DNA of 5,471 nt from an uncultured bacterium (GTDB taxonomy: Bacteria; Auribacterota; Tritonobacteria; UBA1439), in the NCBI GenBank assembly GCA_937858775.1, contig CALLYX010000008.1, forward strand, positions 1 to 5,471, given 5' to 3'. The translations under genes and the position numbers were made by a program. The notes under the pieces are model-generated. The model searched no databases. It was not told the origin of the DNA and saw nothing but the letters and a program-made list of their open reading frames with translations. Below, in pieces: positions 1 through 5,076 of this stretch. Position 1 is the first letter of the stretch; each line of letters begins with the position of its first letter.

Positions 1-112
1 CTTCCGGACGGAGGCGGTGATTCCGGCCGGGGGGGATTGGGAGGAGAAGCCGACGCCTACGCCGACGCCGCTCGCCGGCGGACCGGCGACCCCGACGCCG
101 AGGCCGCGTTGA
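1..112 (+). CDS. gspJ: Probable minor pseudopilin GspJ, C-terminal end (5' partial)
   Basis: Only the last 36 codons are in the window (frame starting at position 2, TGA at 110-112). The visible peptide begins FRTEAVIPAG and ends in a Pro-Thr-rich tail (PTPTPTP, then PATPTPRPR). Pseudopilins often end in a beta strand of the F-x-T-x-V-x-I-P type, which fits the start of this piece. The gene directly downstream is gspK, and gspJ precedes gspK in canonical T2SS operons, so GspJ is the best guess; GspI or another pseudopilin is possible. GspJ is a minor pseudopilin of the I-J-K tip complex in the periplasm. The Pro-Thr tail is unusual for the family but resembles the insert in the neighbouring GspK, which supports this reading frame over the alternative open frame ending at 180. 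No fold-level evidence is available. Confidence 0.6.
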   Translation, partial: FRTEAVIPAGGDWEEKPTPTPTPLAGGPATPTPRPR

Positions 113-133
113 GAAGCGGCGGCGGGTGCCGGC

Positions 134-209
134 GATCCGAGCGGCGGATCCGGCGGCGCCTGGCGGCGCGGTTCGAATGACGCGCGCCCCCGGGAATAGC
201 CCGCCGGGC
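134..209 (+). other. GC-rich stem-loops in the gap before gspK
   Basis: The 153 bases between the probable gspJ and gspK hold no credible gene. Three short inverted repeats can be read: GATCCG (134-139) with CGGATC (145-150), loop of 5; GCGCG (166-170) with CGCGC (181-185), loop of 10; and GCCC (199-202) with GGGC (206-209), loop of 3. None is followed by a T run, so they are not rho-independent terminators of the usual form. In DNA this GC-rich such stems also arise by chance. They could mark mRNA processing or structure in a long intra-operon spacer. Confidence 0.3.
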
Positions 210-251
210 GTTTGACGCGCTCTTCCCGTTCGGATTTCGCCATTTCGCATC

Positions 252-256
252 GAGGG
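252..256 (+). promoter_or_regulatory. Ribosome binding site of gspK
   Basis: GAGGG lies 9 bases before the ATG at 266. It supports the ATG start over the in-frame TTG at 212, which would add 18 residues to the prepilin leader. Confidence 0.5.
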
Positions 257-265
257 CAGCGCCCC

Positions 266-1561
266 ATGGACACGAAACCACGGTCGCGCCGCGACGAAAG
301 CGGCGTCATACTCGTCATGGCGCTCTTCATCATCGCGCTCTTCACCGTGATCGTGCTCGAGTACAACTATTCGACGAGCGTCGAGTACCGTGCCGCCGCC
401 GCCTGCCGCGACGACCTCCTGGCCCTCAACATCGCCCGGGCGGGGGTCCAGGAGACGATAGCCCTCCTCAGGGAGGACCGTCTCGCGGATATCGCGGAGA
501 AGGAGAAGGAGGCGGAGGAGAAAGGACACGGGGGGGAGGCGACCCCGGCGGCCGGGGCCACGTTCACGGAGCAGGTGACCCGGTCGAGGCCGCAGCCGAA
601 AGGCGCCCCGGTAGAGATCCCGTTTCCCGACCATTACGGGGAGGATTGGGCCCGGGGGCGTTTCCGGGAGCCGTACGGCGACGGCGTCCTGACGCTCAAG
701 GTCATCGACGAGACCGGCAAGATCAACATCAACACGCTGGTGAGGGAACGGAAGGAGATGAAGGCGCCGACCCCCACGCCGTCCCCCTACCCCGGCCAGC
801 CCGCCTCCGATGCGGAGCCGACCCCGAGACCGTCCCCGAGGAGATGGGGCCAGGTCGACAGGGACAGGACCGGCGAGGAGGACGCCGGCGCGGGGGAGGC
901 GGAGGAACCCGAGGTGCGGTATGTTGTTGACAAAAAGGTCGAGAAGGATATTATGAGGCTCATCAAGATCCTCCACGCGCGCGGCGTGGACGAGGAGAAG
1001 GTGACCGCCGCGATCGTCGACTGGATGGATTCCAACAGCGAGGGCGACTACGAGGAGGACGCGGGCGGCGGGTCGCCCGTGAAGAACGCCCCCCTCGACG
1101 TGCTCTCCGAGCTCCTCATGGTCAAGGGCGTCACCGCCGACCTGTATTTCGGCCCCGGTGTGGAGGAGTCGCCGGACCTGGACGAGGAGCCGCCGCGGAA
1201 GGCGGGGAGGCGCGTGGCCGGCCTCCGGGATTGCCTGACCGTCTTCGCGCGGGGCAAGGTGAACGTGAACACCGCCCCACCCGAGGTGCTCTCGGCCCTC
1301 TTGGAAGAGGAGAACGACTCGCTCGTCAAGGAGATCGTCGCCTACACCCGCAAGGATCACTTCAAGGACATGGCGGAGTTCAGGGAGAAGATCGGGGAGC
1401 AGGTGCCGGCGGGATTCGCGGCGAAGGTCGGCGTCGGCAGCGACTGCGTGCAGATCATCTCGCGCGGCCAGGTCAACGATTCGGTGAAGCAGCTCCGCGT
1501 CTTCGTCTCCCGCGACGACAAGGCGGTCGCGCGGGTGCTCTTCTGGAAAATCGAGAAATGA
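266..1561 (+). CDS. gspK: Type II secretion system minor pseudopilin GspK
   Basis: This 431-residue protein is the tip pseudopilin of the T2SS; GspK caps the GspI-J-K complex on the periplasmic pseudopilus. Residues 1-13 form a basic prepilin leader (KPRSRRDESG), with likely prepilin peptidase cleavage between G13 and V14. The hydrophobic helix spans about 14-34. Position +5 of the mature protein is Met (M18), matching the family's lack of the Glu found in other pseudopilins. Family landmarks are KININT (152-157), AIVDWMDSN (249-257), NAPLDVLSELLMVKGVT (274-290) and KVNVNTAPPEVLSALL (331-346), the last being the helix-hairpin-helix-like GspK signature. A charged Glu/Lys segment (about 69-91) and a Pro-Thr/acidic insert (about 167-217) interrupt the fold and look like surface loops. 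The gene ends in an ATGA overlap with gspL, implying translational coupling. Codons are strongly GC-ending except at about residues 219-233, where an internal promoter-like sequence lies. Confidence 0.93.
   Translation: MDTKPRSRRDESGVILVMALFIIALFTVIVLEYNYSTSVEYRAAAACRDDLLALNIARAGVQETIALLREDRLADIAEKEKEAEEKGHGGEATPAAGATFTEQVTRSRPQPKGAPVEIPFPDHYGEDWARGRFREPYGDGVLTLKVIDETGKININTLVRERKEMKAPTPTPSPYPGQPASDAEPTPRPSPRRWGQVDRDRTGEEDAGAGEAEEPEVRYVVDKKVEKDIMRLIKILHARGVDEEKVTAAIVDWMDSNSEGDYEEDAGGGSPVKNAPLDVLSELLMVKGVTADLYFGPGVEESPDLDEEPPRKAGRRVAGLRDCLTVFARGKVNVNTAPPEVLSALLEEENDSLVKEIVAYTRKDHFKDMAEFREKIGEQVPAGFAAKVGVGSDCVQIISRGQVNDSVKQLRVFVSRDDKAVARVLFWKIEK
764..840 (+). repeat. Pro-Thr/Ser-Pro low-complexity coding insert in gspK
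   Basis: GspK residues 167-191 consist largely of Pro-Thr and Ser-Pro dipeptides (APTPTPSPYPG, then EPTPRPSP), encoded by repeated CCG/ACG/ACC-type codons. The tail of the upstream gene (about 50-109) has the same composition. It is probably an extended, disordered surface linker. No exact long nucleotide repeat is shared between the two. Confidence 0.6.
927..954 (+). promoter_or_regulatory. Candidate sigma70-type promoter inside gspK
   Basis: A perfect -35 hexamer TTGACA (927-932) is followed after 16 bases by TATTAT (949-954), which matches the -10 consensus TATAAT at five of six positions. Transcription would start near 961 and could supply gspL, gspM and the genes beyond. The site sits in an AT-rich island in an otherwise roughly 70% GC gene. 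It depends on AT-ending codons (GTT, AAA, GAT, ATT) where the surrounding gene mostly uses GC-ending synonyms. The hexamers are seen directly; activity is inferred. The host's housekeeping sigma factor preference is unknown, and the spacer is one base shorter than the usual optimum. Confidence 0.45.
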
Positions 1562-3195
1562 TCGAACGGGCATTGGATTGGCTGGCGGGCGGCGGGGCCA
1601 GGAAACCGCTCGGCATCGACCTGGGGACAAGCTGCGTCAAGGCGGTCCAGATGAAGCGCGTCGGCCGCGCCGCCGTCGTCACCGCCGCGTACTCGGTCGA
1701 GATCCCGCGCGGGAAGGCCGAGCGGCCGCCGCTCGAAGCCGTCGCGGCGGCCGTGGCGGCCCTCGTCAAGGGGCACGCCCTCTCCGCCGACCGTTTCGTC
1801 AGCGCCTTCCCCCTCTACTCCGCCATCGTCCGCAACACCGCCGTCCCGTTCCGGGGCGCCGGGAGAATCCGGCAGGTGATCAAGTTCCAGGCCGAGCCGC
1901 TCATCCCCTTCCCGATCGAGGAGGTGCTGGTCGATTTCCACGAGGCGCGGGCCGCCGGGGAGAACAAGACCCCGGTCATCATCATCGCCGCCAAGAAGGA
2001 CCTGGTCGCCAAGCACCTGGAGATACTCAGGGGCGGCGGGATCGATCCGGAGATAGTCGGCTTGGACGCCTTCGCCCTGCTCAACAACTACCTCCTCAGG
2101 GCGCGCGGCGCGGCGGCCCCGGAGCCGGCGATGCTGCTCGAGATCGGGGCCTCGAAATCCGTGCTGGTCATAGTGAACGATCGCGGCGTCCTCCTCGCGA
2201 GGAATATCCACATCGGCGGGGACGACCTCACCGAGGCGATCCAGAAGGAGCTGGGCGTCGATTTCCGGACGGCGGAGGACCTGAAGAAGAGCGCCGGGTC
2301 CGCCGTACCCCCGGGGAACCCGTCCCCCGAGGAGGCCGCGGTGCACCGCGCCATCGCCCCGGCGCTGGCGCGCCTCAACCGCGAGGTGGACCGGAGCATC
2401 CGCTCGATCTCCGCCACCCTCGCCGGCGCCGGGGTCTCCCGCGTCCACCTCTCCGGCGGCGGGGCGCTCCTGAGGGGGACGCGGGAGCTTTTCGCGAGGG
2501 AGTTCAACTGCCCGGCCGACTACCTCTCCTCCCTCGCCCCCTTCCCGGGATCCCCCGGCGAGGAGGAGGGCTGCCGCATGGACACCGCCGCCGGCCTTGC
2601 CCTGCAGGGGCTCGGCCTGGGGAAGGCGTCGGTGAACCTCCGCAGGGAGGAGTTGTCGTGGACCGGCGGCCTGGGAAAGGCGGGGCGCCAATTCGCCGCG
2701 GCCGCCGTCCTCTCCCTGTGCATCGCCGCCGCGATGACGTACCGCTTCGCCGCATCGCTCATGGAGCGAAGGGCCGAGCACGCCTCCCTCGCCGGCCAGC
2801 TCGAGCGGATCTACCGCGACACCTTCCCCTCCGGCGGGCCGGTGGGGCCCGTCTCCGTCGCCGCCGAGATGGAGAAGCGCCTCGAACAGTACCGGGCGGC
2901 CAACAAGGGCTTCGCCGCCCTCTCCGCCCGGGGGGTCTCTTCCCTCGAGGTGCTCCGCGACATCAGCCGCCTCATCCCGGAAGGGCTCAAGATCCAGGTG
3001 ACGGACCTCATGATCGGGCAGGAAGGGGTCGAGATGACCGGCCTGCTGAACAACGCCGGGGACGCCGACGCCGTCAAGGCGGCGCTCAAGGGGTCGAGGT
3101 TCTTCGACACGGTGGAGATCCCTTCCGCGTCCGCCAGCGGATCCAAGCAGAAGTTCCGGCTCGTGGCCACGCTCAGGAAGGCGGAGGCCGGATGA
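1558..3195 (+). CDS. gspL: T2SS assembly platform protein GspL (PilM-PilN-type fusion)
   Basis: This 545-residue inner-membrane protein has a cytoplasmic actin-like domain, one membrane helix and a periplasmic domain, the GspL architecture. GspL couples the ATPase GspE to the pseudopilus assembly platform. Residues 18-355 resemble PilM: phosphate-1 motif GIDLGTSCVKAV (19-30), the PilM-like stretch IKFQAEPLIPFPIEEV (108-123), phosphate-2 region LLEIGASKSVLVIV (193-206) and a glycine-rich nucleotide motif VHLSGGGALLRG (296-307). VNLRREEL (359-366) resembles the N-terminal segment of PilN. The membrane helix is about 378-397, a probable coiled coil covers 400-450, and a ferredoxin-like GspL-C/PilN domain covers 463-541. 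The start is the ATG in the ATGA overlap with gspK. The frame is open further upstream, but that part overlaps gspK and reads as a low-complexity shadow. It could equally be named a PilM/PilN fusion; the gspK/gspM neighbours favour GspL. Confidence 0.88.
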   Translation: MIERALDWLAGGGARKPLGIDLGTSCVKAVQMKRVGRAAVVTAAYSVEIPRGKAERPPLEAVAAAVAALVKGHALSADRFVSAFPLYSAIVRNTAVPFRGAGRIRQVIKFQAEPLIPFPIEEVLVDFHEARAAGENKTPVIIIAAKKDLVAKHLEILRGGGIDPEIVGLDAFALLNNYLLRARGAAAPEPAMLLEIGASKSVLVIVNDRGVLLARNIHIGGDDLTEAIQKELGVDFRTAEDLKKSAGSAVPPGNPSPEEAAVHRAIAPALARLNREVDRSIRSISATLAGAGVSRVHLSGGGALLRGTRELFAREFNCPADYLSSLAPFPGSPGEEEGCRMDTAAGLALQGLGLGKASVNLRREELSWTGGLGKAGRQFAAAAVLSLCIAAAMTYRFAASLMERRAEHASLAGQLERIYRDTFPSGGPVGPVSVAAEMEKRLEQYRAANKGFAALSARGVSSLEVLRDISRLIPEGLKIQVTDLMIGQEGVEMTGLLNNAGDADAVKAALKGSRFFDTVEIPSASASGSKQKFRLVATLRKAEAG

Positions 3196-3773
3196 AACGG
3201 CTGTCCCCGCGGGAGAAGAGGCTGGTCGGCGCCGCCGGCGCGGCGGTGGCCGCCTTCATCCTGATCCGCTTCGCCGTGGGGCCGCTTCTCGCCTACCACT
3301 CCAGGCTGCGGGAGGAGATCCCCGCGATGCGGCGGGGCCTGATCGCCGCGCGCCGCTGCGCCGCGCGCTTCGCCGCCCTCCGGAACGAAGTGGGGGCGGT
3401 CCAGGCGCGCCTAGCCGACCGCAAGAAGGAGTTCAACCCTTACACGTCGCTAAGCGAAATGGCGCGCCGGGAGGGCCTCTCCACCGAGGAGATCGTGATG
3501 GAGAAGAAGCCGCTCGACGAGAACTTCCAGGAGGAGACGGCGAAGGTCACGCTGAGGCGCGTCCCGCTCGACAAGCTCGTCGGGTACCTGTACAACATCG
3601 AGACATCGCCCGACCTGATGACGGTCAAGGTTCTCTCCGTGGCCGCCGACTCGGGCGACGCGCTTCTCCTCGACGCCTCCCTGGACGCCTCCACCATCAC
3701 CCCTGCCGAGAAACGCGAGACACCGGCGGAGAAGAAGGCGCCGGCCAAGAAGCCGCGCGCGCGGAAGCGTTGA
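3192..3773 (+). CDS. gspM: T2SS assembly platform protein GspM (PilO-like)
   Basis: This 193-residue bitopic inner-membrane protein partners with GspL in the T2SS assembly platform. The N-terminus LSPREKRLVGAAGA (4-17) is typical of GspM, just ahead of a membrane helix at about 12-33. A periplasmic helical or coiled-coil stretch runs from about 36 to 80. The C-terminal ferredoxin-like domain runs from about 83 to 168; VTLRRVPLDKLVGYLYNIE (119-137) followed by a V-K-V-L-S strand is the recognisable part. The last 23 residues (171-193) form a Lys/Arg/Ala/Pro tail (AEKKAPAKKPRARKR at the end), not a standard GspM feature, which would lie in the periplasm. The start is the ATG of an ATGA overlap with gspL. 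It has purine-rich sequences upstream: AGGAAG at 3175-3180 and GGAGG at 3183-3187. No GspN or GspC follows. Confidence 0.85.
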   Translation: MKRLSPREKRLVGAAGAAVAAFILIRFAVGPLLAYHSRLREEIPAMRRGLIAARRCAARFAALRNEVGAVQARLADRKKEFNPYTSLSEMARREGLSTEEIVMEKKPLDENFQEETAKVTLRRVPLDKLVGYLYNIETSPDLMTVKVLSVAADSGDALLLDASLDASTITPAEKRETPAEKKAPAKKPRARKR

Positions 3774-3781
3774 AGACAACC

Positions 3782-3785
3782 GGAG
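3782..3785 (+). promoter_or_regulatory. Ribosome binding site of the small lipoprotein gene
   Basis: GGAG lies 7 bases before the ATG at 3793, which is good spacing. It is the main nucleotide-level argument that the 44-codon frame is translated. Confidence 0.55.
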
Positions 3786-3792
3786 TCAACCC

Positions 3793-3927
3793 ATGCACAG
3801 GCCGCTGATCGCCGCCGCGCTCGCCGCCGCCGTGCTCGTCGCCTGCGCCGGATGCCATCACACCGGCAGGCAGATCCGCAAGGCGGTCGACGGCGTGCAC
3901 GACGTCTTTCTCGAAGGCGCGAACTAG
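3793..3927 (+). CDS. Small putative lipoprotein (44 aa), unknown function
   Basis: I do not recognise a specific family. The 44-residue product starts MHRPLIAAALAAAVLVAC and ends at TAG 3925-3927. It has a short basic n-region, a hydrophobic core (about 5-16) and a lipobox L15-V16-A17-C18, so a diacylglyceryl-modified 27-residue mature peptide is predicted. Residue +2 is Ala, compatible with outer-membrane sorting in diderms. The mature part is CAGCHH, then a short amphipathic helix (TGRQIRKAVDGVHDVF). Size, lipobox and helix loosely resemble entericidin-type lipoproteins, but the likeness is weak. C18-A-G-C21-H22 also matches the CxxCH heme c motif. The gene has a good ribosome binding site and sits 19 bases after gspM and 33 bases before the radical SAM gene. 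An accessory T2SS lipoprotein or a substrate of the downstream enzyme are both conceivable. Confidence 0.65.
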   Translation: MHRPLIAAALAAAVLVACAGCHHTGRQIRKAVDGVHDVFLEGAN

Positions 3928-3934
3928 CCGCGCC

Positions 3935-3952
3935 CCGGCGTCGCGGCGCCGG
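3935..3952 (+). other. Short inverted repeat before the radical SAM start
   Basis: CCGGCG (3935-3940) and CGCCGG (3947-3952) form a perfect 6-base stem with a 6-base loop, ending 8 bases before the ATG at 3961. No T run follows, so it is not a standard terminator. It includes part of the only weak purine stretch (GGA, 3951-3953) near the start and could limit translation of the downstream gene. Confidence 0.35.
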
Positions 3953-3960
3953 ACATTCCA

Positions 3961-5076
3961 ATGCTGACACGCTACCTCACGGGGCCGCGGATCCCGCTTC
4001 CGCGCATTCTCACAATCGAGGTGACCTCGCGCTGCAACCTGCGGTGCGTCATGTGCCCGAAGACCGCGGGCGTCGTCAACACCCCCGCCGACCGCGTCAT
4101 CTCCCGCGATGTGGTCGAGAGGATCGAGCCGCTGCTCCACGCGGCGGACGGCGTGGACCTGAGCGGGCTCTGGGGCGAGGCGTTCCTCTACCCCGGTATC
4201 TACCTCGACATCCTCCGCCGCCTCAAGCGCAGGCATATCGGGGTCCACACGGTCAGCAACGGGACGCTCATCACGGACCGCCTGGCGGCCGAGCTCGTCG
4301 CCCTTGGTCTCGACCGCCTCGAGATCTCCCTCGACGCCGCCAGGCCGGACACGTACCGGCGGATCCGGCGGGGCGGCGAGCTGGGCCGGGCGATCGAGGG
4401 GGTGCGGGCGGTCGTGCGCCGCAAGGAGGAGGCGGGCAGTCGCTTCCCCGCGATGAAGCTCCTCTTCCTCGGGATGACCGACACGATCGGGGAGCTTCCC
4501 GAGTTCGTCCGCCTGGCCGCCTCACTCCGCGTCCCCGCCGTCGTCCTCCAGGCGTTGGGGGAATACGACGCCGTGAGGGGGAAGTCGGCGGCGGCCAGGT
4601 GCCCGGGGGCGGGCCTGAGGCATCTCGAGGCGGCGCGGGAGGAGGGGCGCAGGCTCGGCGTCGCCGTGGAGCTCTTCCCGCCGGACCAGTTCCGCGAAGC
4701 GCCGGCCGCCCCTCCGCCTCCTGCGCAGGCCGCCCGGCGGGCGGTGAAGGATTGCTTCTTCCCCTGGGACCGGGCGGTGATCGCCACCACCGGCGAGGTC
4801 TTCCCCTGCTGCTCCTCCCCGGCCCCTTTCGGCTCCCTCATGGAACAGCCGTTCGAGGAGATCTGGCGCGGGGACGGATACCGGAGGCTTAGGGCCGCCC
4901 TGCTGCGCGGCGATCTCCCCCCCATGTGCCGGGCGTGCACCGGACAGGCGTGGACCGTGCGGCGGCGCGGCGATCCCCTCCGCGCGGCGGTCCGGCTCGA
5001 ACGGGGGCGCCTGCGGCAGCGGCTGCGGCGGTCGCCGACCCTCAGGAAGATCAGGGATTCCTTCAAACGGCCTTGA
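3961..5076 (+). CDS. Radical SAM/SPASM domain protein, substrate unknown
   Basis: This 371-residue cytoplasmic iron-sulfur enzyme has the radical SAM motif C25-N-L-R-C29-V-M-C32, which binds the 4Fe-4S cluster that cleaves S-adenosylmethionine. Barrel landmarks follow: WGEAFLYPG (71-79, at the GGEP position with Ala for Pro), VSNGTLI (98-104) and LEISLDA (120-126). An Ala/Pro linker (about 247-259) leads to a SPASM-type region: C265-FFPW, GEVFPCC (C283, C284), the GSL...EEIW element (291-302) and C323-R-A-C326, likely holding an auxiliary cluster. The C-terminal 45 residues are strongly Arg-rich. SPASM enzymes commonly modify peptides or proteins; this one cannot be assigned a substrate. The ATG at 3961 is the only usual start after the in-frame TAG at 3925, and it lacks a strong Shine-Dalgarno sequence. 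The stop overlaps the likely start of the MFS gene. Confidence 0.88.
   Translation: MLTRYLTGPRIPLPRILTIEVTSRCNLRCVMCPKTAGVVNTPADRVISRDVVERIEPLLHAADGVDLSGLWGEAFLYPGIYLDILRRLKRRHIGVHTVSNGTLITDRLAAELVALGLDRLEISLDAARPDTYRRIRRGGELGRAIEGVRAVVRRKEEAGSRFPAMKLLFLGMTDTIGELPEFVRLAASLRVPAVVLQALGEYDAVRGKSAAARCPGAGLRHLEAAREEGRRLGVAVELFPPDQFREAPAAPPPPAQAARRAVKDCFFPWDRAVIATTGEVFPCCSSPAPFGSLMEQPFEEIWRGDGYRRLRAALLRGDLPPMCRACTGQAWTVRRRGDPLRAAVRLERGRLRQRLRRSPTLRKIRDSFKRP

Noticed and set aside
161..190. GTTCGAAT resembling a tRNA T-loop
   Set aside because: The flanking bases do not form the T-arm stem, and there is no acceptor stem or anticodon arm around it.
212..246. TTGACG as a -35 box ahead of gspK
   Set aside because: No acceptable -10 hexamer lies 15-19 bases downstream; the candidates there (such as ATTTCG) match poorly.
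212..265. TTG start for gspK 54 bases upstream
   Set aside because: It would lengthen the prepilin leader without family support; ATG 266 has a GAGGG site and gives a 13-residue basic leader.
57..281. Minus-strand 74-codon frame across the gap before gspK
   Set aside because: It is Arg/Ala/Pro-rich with no domain or ribosome binding site and overlaps the coding ends of both neighbours.
1231..1557. Upstream extension of the gspL frame
   Set aside because: It overlaps the conserved 3' part of gspK in another frame and reads as low-complexity sequence. The ATGA-linked ATG at 1558 leads directly into the PilM-like domain.
2644..2655. Internal AGGGAGGAG before TTG in gspL, as a separate start for the PilN-like half
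   Set aside because: The purine run abuts the TTG with almost no spacing and encodes ordinary Arg-Glu-Glu residues; no better in-frame start lies at a proper distance.
1357..2781. Long antisense open frame (474 codons) opposite gspK/gspL
   Set aside because: High GC content makes stops rare on the opposite strand. The translation is low-complexity and rich in Arg, Gly and Glu with no recognisable domain, while the + strand frames encode clear GspK and GspL.
1578..3191. Upstream extension of the gspM frame through gspL
   Set aside because: The translation is Arg/Gly/Pro-rich noise in the shadow of gspL; the GspM N-terminal pattern begins exactly at the ATG at 3192.
3852..4892. Plus-strand 346-codon frame overlapping the lipoprotein and radical SAM genes
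   Set aside because: The translation is Arg/Pro/Gly-rich shadow sequence; the overlapping frame has radical SAM and SPASM motifs.
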